DNA from: Verrucomicrobiota bacterium
GTDB lineage: Bacteria > Verrucomicrobiota > Verrucomicrobiia > Opitutales > UBA953
Assembly (NCBI GenBank): GCA_004293385.1
Contig: RDYO01000114.1
Coordinates: 1-6,759, forward strand
DNA length: 6,759 nt
Direction of reading: 5' to 3'
The notes beneath the pieces are model-generated. The model was not told the origin of the DNA. It searched no databases and saw nothing but the letters and a program-made list of their open reading frames with translations. The position numbers were made by a program, and so were the translations under genes. Below are positions 1 through 6,759 of the stretch, in pieces (within the stretch, counting starts at the first letter, position 1; every line of letters starts with the position of its first letter).

Positions 1-242
1 CCCTTGATGACGACCGCGTGCGCCGGGGCTTCTTCCGCGTGCTTCTCGTCGGCCTTGTCGGTGCCCATCGTGAATTCGCCGCCGGGGATCCAGGCCATGT
101 CCGCGGTGGAAGGCCCGGCGGGCGTGGCGGGAGTATCCTTGCGGCCCAGCAGGACGAAGGGCGTCGCCGCGAGGACGACGGCGGCGATGATGATCCAGCC
201 CTTGGCATCGGTGGCTTTCTGCGTGCTGTCGCTGGTTTCCAT
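1..242 (-). CDS. FGE/SUMF1-type (formylglycine-generating enzyme domain) protein, N-terminal part, truncated by window edge
   Basis: Reading the minus strand from the ATG at 242-240 gives 80 complete codons that run off the left edge. Residues 1-14 are polar and include K9 and K14. Residues 15-32 (GWIIIAAVVLAATPFVLL) form one hydrophobic segment, so the protein is probably a membrane anchor or uncleaved signal facing the periplasm. A Pro/Ala-rich linker (37-47) follows, then MAWIPGGEFTMGTD (49-62) and an acidic stretch ending EEAPAHAVVIK (70-80). The WIPGGxFxMG block followed by a P-H-V pattern is the usual opening of the FGE-sulfatase (SUMF1/EgtB/PvdO-like) fold. Members oxidise a sulfatase cysteine to formylglycine, or serve as other modifying or binding domains. 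The catalytic cysteines would lie in the missing part, so enzyme activity cannot be judged. The gene is divergent from pyrE across a 104-base gap. No good Shine-Dalgarno sits at normal distance: an AGGA lies 12 bases before the start. Family assignment is fairly secure; substrate is unknown. Confidence 0.75.
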   Translation of the reverse strand, partial: METSDSTQKATDAKGWIIIAAVVLAATPFVLLGRKDTPATPAGPSTADMAWIPGGEFTMGTDKADEKHAEEAPAHAVVIK

Positions 243-346
243 GGGGTCTCTATTTCCTAGGGGGCGGGCAGGGCAGGGCGAACCTTTTGCGGGGAGGGGC
301 GGATATCGCCTCGCCCAGCGGGGCTTTTCTGCCTTATCCAAGGCAC

Positions 347-916
347 ATGAGCTCGTCCCAAGAAGAAGTCCTCCAGATCTTCCGCGATTCCAAGGCCCTC
401 CTGACCGGCCACTTCGTCCTTCGCTCCGGCCTGCACAGCGGCCATTTCTTCCAGTGCGCCCAGGTCTGTCAGCACATGGACAAGGTCACTCGCCTCATCG
501 AACTCCTCCGTCCGAAGCTCGCGGCGCATCCGTGCGACACCGTCCTCGCCCCGGCGATGGGTGGGCTGGTCGTCGGACAGGAAATCGCCCGACAGCTCGG
601 CGTGCGCTTCGTCTTCGCCGAAAAGGAGAACGACAAGCTCGTCCTTCGTCGTAACTTCACCTTCCGTCCCGGTGAGCGCGTGATCGTCGCCGAAGACGTC
701 GTCACCCGCGGGGGACGCGCCCAGGAGTGCCTGGACATCCTCAAGGCCGCCGGCGCCACCCCCGTCGCCGTCGCTTCCCTGGTCGATCGGTCGGCCGGCC
801 AGACCAAATTCAGCGTCCCCTTCATCGCCTTGCTCGAGCTGAACTTCCCGACCTATGCGGCGGATGCGGTTCCTGCTGAATTGGCGAAGATCCCGGCGAC
901 CAAGCCGGGTTCCTGA
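347..916 (+). CDS. pyrE: Orotate phosphoribosyltransferase
   Basis: The 189-residue product transfers a phosphoribosyl group from PRPP to orotate, giving OMP, the fifth step of de novo pyrimidine synthesis, in the cytoplasm. Family marks are FVLRSGLHSGHFFQCAQV (about 23-40), typical of the OPRT N-terminal region; the APAMGGLVVGQEIA segment (about 68-81); AEKENDKLVLRRNF (about 90-103), which contains the lysine/arginine loop; and the PRPP-binding strand-loop VIVAEDVVTRGG (112-123) with acidic pair E116-D117. The length is close to that of compact bacterial OPRTs. An in-frame ATG at 287 would add 20 residues (MRGGADIAS...), but nothing in that extension looks conserved, and the protein with the 347 start begins just before the usual first helix. 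An AAGG lies 3 bases before this ATG, too close for a classical Shine-Dalgarno. The loop reads TRGGR instead of the commoner TTGGS. It is the only pyrimidine gene in the window and appears monocistronic. Confidence 0.93.
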   Translation: MSSSQEEVLQIFRDSKALLTGHFVLRSGLHSGHFFQCAQVCQHMDKVTRLIELLRPKLAAHPCDTVLAPAMGGLVVGQEIARQLGVRFVFAEKENDKLVLRRNFTFRPGERVIVAEDVVTRGGRAQECLDILKAAGATPVAVASLVDRSAGQTKFSVPFIALLELNFPTYAADAVPAELAKIPATKPGS

Positions 917-942
917 GCCGCAGGGCGACCGGGGGGCTTTTT
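916..942 (+). terminator. Weak possible terminator after pyrE
   Basis: Directly at the pyrE stop, AGCC (916-919) can pair with GGCT (935-938) across a 15-base GC-rich loop, and a run of five T follows (938-942). The stem is only 4 bp, so this is a marginal intrinsic terminator; it is reported because it sits where pyrE transcription should end. Confidence 0.22.
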
Positions 943-965
943 GGCTAGAAAACGAGGGCTATAGG
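938..965 (+). promoter_or_regulatory. Possible weak sigma70-type promoter upstream of yidC
   Basis: TTTTTG (938-943) and TATAGG (960-965) are separated by 16 bases, in the 114-base gap between pyrE and yidC. The -10 matches TATAAT at four of six positions; the -35 is poor. If used, transcription would begin about 60 bases before the yidC ATG. This is a pattern match only, and it overlaps the possible pyrE terminator. Confidence 0.2.
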
Positions 966-1030
966 GTCGTTTGACGCCTTGTGCCTTGCACCGAGGCGGG
1001 GGCTTCCCTACGCCAAACTACTCACTTTCC

Positions 1031-2791
1031 ATGGATCGCAAGAACTTCTTCCTGGGTATGGCCTGCATCGTCGGCGCCTTCGCCCTTTTCTTCCTCACCA
1101 AGCCGGCCACGCCGCCTCCGGGCGCCGCTCCGGCACCGTCCGCCGCCGTCGCCCCCGTCGCTCCGGCCTTGGTCGCCAAGCCGGCCACCACTTTGCCCGC
1201 CTCAGCCCAGTCCGGCCGCCCCGTGGCTCGTGAGTCCGCCAAGTCCTTCGTCATCGAGAACGAGCACCTCAAGGTGACGCTCACCGATCGCGGCGGCGCC
1301 ATCCGCGAGATCCGACTCAAGAAGGAGTTCGCCGACGTCAACAAGCAGGGCGTCGTCATCTTCAACGCCGGCAACGACGAATCCGCGCTGGCGCTCGCCG
1401 TGAAGAATCCGGTCTCGGGCAAGCTCGAGACGCTGCTCTCCGAGTTCGTCGCCCAGCCCGGCGCGACCGCCGACACCATCACCCTCGTCGGTGGCCTCGC
1501 TGACGGGACCCGCATCGAGCGCACCTTCACCTTGACCGCCAAGGCTGGCGCCGCTGTTGAGCCTTACTCGCTTGGCTTCGTCACCAAGGTGATTCCGTCT
1601 GCCGGCAAGCCGGCGGCTTCTGTCTGGGTCTCGACCGGTTGCTGGCAGCCGACCGAAGGCGACTCCGCCAATCAGTTCCTTTCCGTGCTCGCCTACGACG
1701 GCGAAGACCTGACGCGCGTCGGCCTCGACGTGTTCACCGACTCCAGCGGCTTCTTCGGTCTCGGCGCCCACAAGGCCCAGGCCGACCACGCCGTCGCGTC
1801 CGTCGCCAAGCCGCTCCTCTGGGTCGCTTCCGGTAACCAGTTCTTCTCCTCGATCGTGCATCCGGTCGACGCCTCCGCCCGTGGCGCCCGCACCGAAGTC
1901 CTCGTCCTGCCGGTCGGTTTCGAAGGCGGTAAGCGCGGCCTGCAGGCCTTCGCTTCTTGGGAGCCCGTCCCCGCCGCCGACCTTTCCCGCACCTTCGCCG
2001 GCGAATTCTTCGTCGGCCCGAAGGAATACGCCCGCGTCGCCGCCTTGCCGGATGGTCAGGTCGCCGTCCTGCAGTTCTCGAAGCTCCTCGGCTTCATTTC
2101 CTTCGGTGCCGTCTGCAAGCTGCTCCTCGCGATCCTCGGCGGCGTACACTGGCTGCTGGAGTGGAGCGGCGCCTGGTCCTGGGGTTGGGCGATCGTCCTG
2201 CTCACCTGTCTGATCAAGGTCATCACCTGGCCGCTTACCTCGATCCAGATGAAGGCCGCGAAGAAGATGCAGAAGTTCGCGAAGCCGATGCAGGACATCC
2301 GCGAGAAGCATAAGGACAACCCGGAGAAGATGCAGAAGGAGCTGATGAAGCTCTACACCGAGAACAAGATCAACCCGTTCGCCGGTTGCCTCCCGATCCT
2401 CATCCAGATGCCGATCTTCTTCGGCCTGTACACCGCGTTCCAGACCACCGTCGAACTCCGCCTGCATTCGTTCCTCTGGATCGCCGACCTCTCGGCGCCG
2501 GACACGATCTTCCATCTCGGCGGCTTCCCGGTGAACCTCCTGCCCGTCCTCATGGGCGTCACCATGTGGCTCTCGATGCGCATGAGCCCGCAGCCTTCCG
2601 GCGACGGATCCCAGAAGATGATCTTCCTGATGATGACGCTGCTGTTCCCCGTCATCTGTTACCCGATGGCCTCGGCCCTCACGCTGTACATGACGATCCA
2701 GAACCTATTGACGATGCTGCAGACCTGGCTTACCAAGGACGAGCCGGACGTCGAGGTGATCGCGCCCGCGCCGAAGAAGGTCAAAGGCTGA
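1031..2791 (+). CDS. yidC: Membrane protein insertase YidC (Oxa1/Alb3 family)
   Basis: The 586-residue inner-membrane insertase places proteins into the membrane alone or with SecYEG. TM1 lies at about 5-22 (NFFLGMACIVGAFALFFL). A Pro/Ala-rich linker (25-60, containing PPPG at 28-31) leads to the large periplasmic beta-sandwich domain of Gram-negative YidC (about 72-345), opening with FVIENEHLKVTLTDRGG. The conserved Oxa1 core starts near 354: an amphipathic/hydrophobic segment (354-375), a membrane helix containing LIKVITWPLTSIQ (394-406), a charged cytoplasmic hairpin rich in Lys and Met (about 408-445), then NPFAGCLPILIQMPIFFGLY (448-467). Further helices lie at about 499-517 and 530-550, and the tail is lysine-rich (PKKVKG). 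K396 holds the place of the groove arginine known from Escherichia coli YidC; lysine is also seen in other YidC groups. The start at 1031 is preferred over 971 because it places TM1 right at the N-terminus, as is normal for YidC. No Shine-Dalgarno is visible. It is followed after 21 bases by yebC, probably in the same transcript. Confidence 0.96.
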   Translation: MDRKNFFLGMACIVGAFALFFLTKPATPPPGAAPAPSAAVAPVAPALVAKPATTLPASAQSGRPVARESAKSFVIENEHLKVTLTDRGGAIREIRLKKEFADVNKQGVVIFNAGNDESALALAVKNPVSGKLETLLSEFVAQPGATADTITLVGGLADGTRIERTFTLTAKAGAAVEPYSLGFVTKVIPSAGKPAASVWVSTGCWQPTEGDSANQFLSVLAYDGEDLTRVGLDVFTDSSGFFGLGAHKAQADHAVASVAKPLLWVASGNQFFSSIVHPVDASARGARTEVLVLPVGFEGGKRGLQAFASWEPVPAADLSRTFAGEFFVGPKEYARVAALPDGQVAVLQFSKLLGFISFGAVCKLLLAILGGVHWLLEWSGAWSWGWAIVLLTCLIKVITWPLTSIQMKAAKKMQKFAKPMQDIREKHKDNPEKMQKELMKLYTENKINPFAGCLPILIQMPIFFGLYTAFQTTVELRLHSFLWIADLSAPDTIFHLGGFPVNLLPVLMGVTMWLSMRMSPQPSGDGSQKMIFLMMTLLFPVICYPMASALTLYMTIQNLLTMLQTWLTKDEPDVEVIAPAPKKVKG

Positions 2792-2812
2792 TTTTCCAAC
2801 CCCCATCCCATC

Positions 2813-3553
2813 ATGTCTGGTCATAGCAAGTGGCACACGACGAAGCGGCACAAGGCCGTCATTGACGCCAAGCGCGGCAAGATCTTCTCCGTCCTCGCGA
2901 AGGAGATCACCCTCGCGGCGCGCGCCGGCGGCGGCAGCCCTGAATCCAACGCGCGTCTCCGTACGCTCATGGACAAGGCCCGCGCCTCCAACATGCCGTC
3001 GGACAACATCAAGCGCGCGGTCCAGAAGGGCACCGGCGAGATCCCCGGCGTCGTCTACGAAGAGATCGTCTACGAAGGCTACGCCCCCGGCGGCGTCGGC
3101 CTCATCGTCGAAGTGACTACCGACAACAAGAACCGCGCCGCGGCCGAAGTGCGTCAGGCCTTCAACGATAACGGCGGCAACATGGCCCAGACGGGCGCGG
3201 TCTCCCACAGCTTCCAGAAGAAGGGCCAGTTCCTCATCGGCGCCTCCCAGATCGGCGAAGACGCCCTGATGGAACTCGTCCTCGAGGCCGGCGCCGAAGA
3301 CGTCATCAACAACGGCGACCACTTCGAGGTGCTTTCCCCGATCGCGGCCTTCGACGCCATCTCGAAGGCGCTGCAGGAGAAGTCCATCAAGCCCGAGTCG
3401 GCCGAACTGTCCTACATTTCCAGCATCCCGGTCCCGGTCGGCGACGCCGCCGTGGCCAAGCAGGTGATGGAACTGATCGACGCCCTCGAAGCCTTGGACG
3501 ACGTCAAGGCCGTCCACGGCAACCAGGAGATCGACGAGAAGCTGCTGTCGTAA
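2813..3553 (+). CDS. yebC: YebC/TACO1-family translation factor (formerly 'probable transcriptional regulator')
   Basis: The 246-residue product, the family's usual length, opens with SGHSKWHTTKRHKAVIDAKRGKIF, the family N-terminal signature (normally GHSKW-x(4)-H/R-K...DAKRGK). It continues with NARLRTLMDKARASNMPSDNI (about 46-66), an acidic middle (EEIVYEGYAPGGVGLIVE), TDNKNRAAAEVRQAF, and MAQTGAVSHSFQKKG (about 123-137). It ends with the typical LDDVKAVHGNQEI. The fold is three alpha/beta domains. Members were long annotated as DNA-binding regulators; more recent work on YebC and mitochondrial TACO1 supports a role at the ribosome in translating polyproline stretches. I infer the translation role here from family alone. 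The gene follows yidC by 21 bases, a spacing that suggests one operon. The bases before the ATG (CCCATCCCATC) are pyrimidine-rich with no Shine-Dalgarno. The RuvC-adjacent context common in other bacteria is absent from this window. Confidence 0.95.
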   Translation: MSGHSKWHTTKRHKAVIDAKRGKIFSVLAKEITLAARAGGGSPESNARLRTLMDKARASNMPSDNIKRAVQKGTGEIPGVVYEEIVYEGYAPGGVGLIVEVTTDNKNRAAAEVRQAFNDNGGNMAQTGAVSHSFQKKGQFLIGASQIGEDALMELVLEAGAEDVINNGDHFEVLSPIAAFDAISKALQEKSIKPESAELSYISSIPVPVGDAAVAKQVMELIDALEALDDVKAVHGNQEIDEKLLS

Positions 3554-3557
3554 GCCC

Positions 3558-3571
3558 GGCGGATTTCCGCC
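3558..3571 (+). terminator. Compact hairpin after yebC, possible weak terminator
   Basis: GGCGGATTTCCGCC starts 4 bases after the yebC stop and is a perfect inverted repeat (GGCGG/CCGCC with a 4-base loop). No T-run follows directly (next bases CCACGCTTTA), so it may act as an RNA-end stabiliser or Rho-linked stop and not as a classical intrinsic terminator. Confidence 0.35.
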
Positions 3572-3584
3572 CACGCTTTACGGC

Positions 3585-3612
3585 TTCACTGTCCGGGTAC
3601 TCCGGGTAGTGT
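3585..3612 (+). promoter_or_regulatory. Possible promoter for the Nudix gene
   Basis: TTCACT (3585-3590) and TAGTGT (3607-3612) lie 16 bases apart, a four-of-six and a three-of-six match to the sigma70 consensus. A transcript from it would begin close to the GTG start at 3619, i.e. nearly leaderless. The match is weak and the tandem repeat at 3592-3608 occupies the spacer. Confidence 0.17.
3592..3608 (+). repeat. Short tandem repeat, two copies of TCCGGGTA at 9-base period
   Basis: TCCGGGTA occurs at 3592-3599 and again at 3601-3608, separated by one C. It sits between yebC and the Nudix gene, 10 bases before the GTG start. Two adjacent copies could be a protein-binding direct repeat, or replication slippage or chance in GC-rich DNA. 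Confidence 0.4.
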
Positions 3613-3618
3613 GAGCTC

Positions 3619-4113
3619 GTGTCTTCTCCTCGTCGCCAGTCAGGCAGTGCATCCTCCGGCGTCCGGACAGCCGCGCGCGCGGTCATCCTGCGCGGCGATG
3701 ACATCCTGGCGGTCCGCATCCGGACCGAAGAAGGCGAGTTCCTCGTCCTGCCCGGCGGCGGCCAGAATCACGGAGAGACCTTGCGGGATACCGTCCGGCG
3801 TGAGGTCTTCGAGGAGCTCGGCCTGAAGGTCGTGCCGCAAGGGTTGGTCTACCTCCGGGAGTACGTGGGTAAGAACCATGCCATGCATCGGATCCATGGC
3901 CACTTCCACCAGGTCGAAGCGGTCTTCCACTGCCTCTGCGACGACCTGGGGCCCATCGGGGAGGGGCGGGAACGCGACCGCCGGCAGGTGGGTTTCGAGT
4001 GGCTGCCCTTGGCGCGGCTGGCGGATTACCCCCTTTCTCCCAAGGGCTTGGGAGAGGTCATCGCCAAGGCCCTGAAGGACGGTTCGGCGACGTATCTCGG
4101 GGACGTGCATTGA
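3619..4113 (+). CDS. Nudix hydrolase (MutT/ADP-ribose pyrophosphatase-like)
   Basis: The 164-residue product carries a complete Nudix box: G47, five residues, E53, seven residues, then REVFEELGL (61-69), matching G-x5-E-x7-RE-U-x-EE-x-G-U exactly. E62, E65 and E66 supply the metal-binding glutamates. Such enzymes cut nucleoside diphosphates linked to another moiety, using magnesium. Ahead of the box are strand VILRGDDILAVRI (22-34) and EFLVLPGGG (40-48); after it come an REYVGKNHAMHRIHGHFHQVEAVFHC histidine-rich strand pair in separate segments and the WLPLARLADYPLSP segment seen in many COG1051-type members. The first 15 residues are Ser/Arg-rich and look unstructured. No ATG precedes the domain in frame at a sensible position, so GTG at 3619 is the chosen start, although only a weak GAG lies before it. 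The substrate cannot be told from sequence. It is 65 bases downstream of yebC and 49 bases upstream of tRNA-Val, and could share a transcript with either. Confidence 0.87.
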   Translation: MSSPRRQSGSASSGVRTAARAVILRGDDILAVRIRTEEGEFLVLPGGGQNHGETLRDTVRREVFEELGLKVVPQGLVYLREYVGKNHAMHRIHGHFHQVEAVFHCLCDDLGPIGEGRERDRRQVGFEWLPLARLADYPLSPKGLGEVIAKALKDGSATYLGDVH

Positions 4114-4162
4114 AGGCTTGCCAGAGGGCGGTCCGCTCCCTTTGTTCACTTTCCTCTTTCTT

Positions 4163-4239
4163 GGGGTTATAGCTCAGTTGGTTAGAGCGCCTGATTGACA
4201 TTCAGGAGGTCGATGGTTCAAGTCCATCTAACCCCACCA
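4163..4239 (+). tRNA. tRNA-Val(GAC), CCA encoded
   Basis: The 77-base cloverleaf is fully paired. Acceptor GGGGTTA (4163-4169) pairs with TAACCCC (4229-4235), with discriminator A4236 and encoded CCA 4237-4239. The D arm is GCTC/GAGC (4172-4175, 4185-4188). The anticodon stem CCTGA/TCAGG encloses loop TTGACAT (4195-4201), giving anticodon GAC at 4197-4199. The T arm is GATGG/CCATC with loop TTCAAGT. GAC reads valine codons GTC and GTT, and GTC is plainly the favoured valine codon in the neighbouring genes. The loop sequence matches the known bacterial tRNA-Val(GAC) pattern. It lies 49 bases after the Nudix stop, with a terminator 7 bases downstream. Confidence 0.96.
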
Positions 4240-4245
4240 CTTCGA

Positions 4246-4284
4246 AGCCCCGGCCTGGAAAACCCAGTCCGGGGCTCTTGTTTG
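4246..4284 (+). terminator. Rho-independent terminator of tRNA-Val
   Basis: AGCCCCGG (4246-4253) pairs with CCGGGGCT (4269-4276). Within the loop, CTGG (4255-4258) also pairs with CCAG (4264-4267) after a single C/T mismatch, leaving a 5-base AAAAC apex. A T-rich tail, CTTGTTT, follows. The position directly after the mature tRNA 3' end is typical. Confidence 0.82.
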
Positions 4285-4381
4285 GCGGGTTTTCCGCAGG
4301 TCGGGGCGGTCGCGACGAACACCTTTTTTCTCGCTCATCCCCGCCCCTTGTCCCTACCCCTATGTGACTTCATTTTCCATC

Positions 4382-5713
<1,332 letters not shown>

Positions 5714-5733
5714 GCCCTGGTCGCAGGCAAAGC

Positions 5734-5766
5734 AAAGGGCCGCCCGATGGGCGGCCCTTTTTGTTG
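5734..5766 (+). terminator. Strong rho-independent terminator after eno, probably bidirectional
   Basis: AAAGGGCCGCCC (5734-5745) pairs perfectly with GGGCGGCCCTTT (5749-5760) around a GAT triloop, giving a 12-bp stem, and the T-tract TTTTTGTTG (5758-5766) follows. On the minus strand the same stem is followed by TTTGCTTTG, so it can also stop the convergent hydrolase gene, which ends at 5783. Confidence 0.92.
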
Positions 5767-5782
5767 TCCGAGGTGACGGCGC

Positions 5783-6759
5783 TTACTTCGATTCGAGGCC
5801 GGCGGAGTTCACCGCGACGACTTCGTACTTCACGCCGGGCTGGGCGCCCTTGTCGACGAAGCGCATCGCCGCGAGCGGCAGGGTCGGGGTGTCGCCATAG
5901 GTCACGCCCTGGAAGAGCGGGCGACCGAAGGGGTTGGCGAGCTTCTCCGGGACGCGGCCGATGACTTGGCCGTCCTTCTTGATCAGGAACTGCCGGACGC
6001 CGCTCTCGAAGTCGGCGTGCGCGTCCCAAGTCAGTTCCACGCCTTCGGCGATGGCCTTGGTCGCGACGTTGAAAGGGGCGGGCGGTGGCGTGACGTCCTT
6101 CGTCGATCCGGTCTGCACGTATTCCGTCCAGGTCTTGGCGAACGCGGCATCGGGCAGCCAACTCGACTCGGCCTTGTCGCCGACGTAGTCGCCGGCGGGC
6201 TTGGCCTCATTGCCGAGCAGCGGAGAGAGCCAGCCCTTCGACTGGTCGATCTTGCGGAGGGTGTGGCCAGATTCAGGTAGGCGCAGGGCGAGGCAGGCGT
6301 CGAAGAACGCGATGGAGGCGTAACGCTGGTCGCCGGTCTGGTGCGAGGTCAGGGGGTCCGGAGCGAAACCGATCGGCGCGCCCTTGGCGCGGTAGGCCTT
6401 GAACATCGCGAGCGACCCGGTCCAGGCGGTGTTGAAACGCTTGTCGCCGTTCTCCTTCGCGCCGGGGTTCGCCATCATCGGGATCTCATAGGCGGCGTCC
6501 GGCAGGATGACTTCCGGGATCTGGCGCTCCTTGGTCGGGTCTGCGGGCTTCTGCCAGTAGGAGTAGGCCGTGCCGGAGCGGAACCAGATGGCGACGATGC
6601 GCTCGGGGTGTTTAGCCTGCATGATACTGGACCAGAAACCGCCGCCGCTATGGCCCCAGAGGCACCAAGGCGCGGTCGCGATCTCGGGGTGGCCGGCCTG
6701 CTTGGCGAGGTCGGTCAGCGCCCGGAGGTAGGTCTGGTCCGAGCCGTTGCGCGGGTCGC
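5783..6759 (-). CDS. Alpha/beta hydrolase with C-terminal fibronectin-III-like domain, N-terminus cut by window edge
   Basis: The minus-strand frame is open from the right edge to a TAA at 5785-5783: 324 complete visible codons, with no start in view. An internal ATG at 6622 is unlikely to be the start, because the frame stays open and conserved sequence lies before it. Visible residues 32-42 read CLWGHSGGGFW, a G-x-S-x-G nucleophile elbow with S37 the likely catalytic serine (codon 6649-6647). The next helix and strand, MQAKHPERIVAIWFRSG, fit an alpha/beta-hydrolase core. H139 in LTSHQTGDQR is my candidate catalytic histidine; the acid is not assigned. From about residue 221 (DVTPPPAPFNVATKAIAEGVELTWD) to the end (KYEVVAVNSAGLES) the sequence resembles an FN3-type module, with Pro-rich entry, a Trp strand, and Y-x-V-x-A-V-N-x-A-G near the end. 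An esterase- or depolymerase-type secreted enzyme is inferred; the signal peptide, if any, is outside the window and the substrate is unknown. Confidence 0.75.
   Translation of the reverse strand, partial: DPRNGSDQTYLRALTDLAKQAGHPEIATAPWCLWGHSGGGFWSSIMQAKHPERIVAIWFRSGTAYSYWQKPADPTKERQIPEVILPDAAYEIPMMANPGAKENGDKRFNTAWTGSLAMFKAYRAKGAPIGFAPDPLTSHQTGDQRYASIAFFDACLALRLPESGHTLRKIDQSKGWLSPLLGNEAKPAGDYVGDKAESSWLPDAAFAKTWTEYVQTGSTKDVTPPPAPFNVATKAIAEGVELTWDAHADFESGVRQFLIKKDGQVIGRVPEKLANPFGRPLFQGVTYGDTPTLPLAAMRFVDKGAQPGVKYEVVAVNSAGLESK

Noticed and set aside
287..346. Upstream ATG extension of pyrE
   Set aside because: The extra 20 residues are not like OPRT N-termini and lie in the divergent promoter region; the ATG at 347 fits the family.
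971..1030. Upstream start extension of yidC
   Set aside because: It would put 20 odd residues before TM1; YidC normally begins right at TM1 with a short charged N-terminus (MDRKNFF).
1055..1066. Possible lipobox in YidC (GMAC, residues 9-12)
   Set aside because: Position -3 is Gly instead of Leu/Val/Ile, and Gram-negative YidC keeps TM1 as an uncleaved anchor.
1202..2515. Long antisense open frame (437 codons) opposite yidC
   Set aside because: The translation is a low-complexity Asp/Glu/Gly/Leu/Arg-rich string with no motifs, as expected opposite a GC-rich gene with strong third-position bias; yidC on the other strand is certain.
2705..3574. Antisense open frame (289 codons) opposite yebC
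   Set aside because: Composition is typical of the shadow of a biased gene, and it overlaps the ends of two well-supported genes.

Overview
The window is a GC-rich (low-to-mid 60s percent by eye), GTC/CTC/GCC-biased stretch of a bacterial chromosome that carries mostly housekeeping genes. The mix of a YidC with a large periplasmic domain (so a Gram-negative envelope), a formylglycine-generating-enzyme-type protein and a secreted-looking alpha/beta hydrolase with a C-terminal fibronectin-III-like domain, together with near absence of Shine-Dalgarno sequences, fits the Verrucomicrobiota/Planctomycetota group, perhaps Opitutae. This taxonomic guess comes from overall impression and not from a search.

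Layout, left to right. At 1-242 (minus, cut by the left edge) is the N-terminus of a membrane-anchored FGE-sulfatase-domain protein. It diverges from pyrE (347-916, plus), orotate phosphoribosyltransferase of de novo pyrimidine synthesis. After a 114-base gap come yidC (1031-2791), the inner-membrane protein insertase, and 21 bases later yebC (2813-3553), a YebC/TACO1-family translation factor; the two look co-transcribed. A small hairpin and a short tandem repeat separate yebC from a GTG-started Nudix hydrolase (3619-4113). A tRNA-Val(GAC) gene with encoded CCA (4163-4239) follows and ends in a clear rho-independent terminator. Enolase (4382-5713) stands alone and ends in a strong 12-bp-stem terminator. 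That terminator probably also serves the convergent gene at 5783-6759 (minus, cut by the right edge), an alpha/beta hydrolase with a GHSGG nucleophile elbow and a C-terminal FN3-like domain.

How the genes relate: yidC and yebC both support protein production, one by inserting membrane proteins and the other by helping ribosomes through difficult (proline-rich) stretches. pyrE, eno and tRNA-Val are independent core functions. The FGE-like and hydrolase fragments are the only accessory-looking genes.

I found no CRISPR array, mobile element, phage gene, toxin-antitoxin pair or defence cassette, and nothing I would call a new system. The points most worth a second look are modest: Shine-Dalgarno-free starts that share a TTTCC/CCATCATG leader, a PPPG motif in the YidC N-terminus directly upstream of yebC, and the two truncated exported proteins at the edges.
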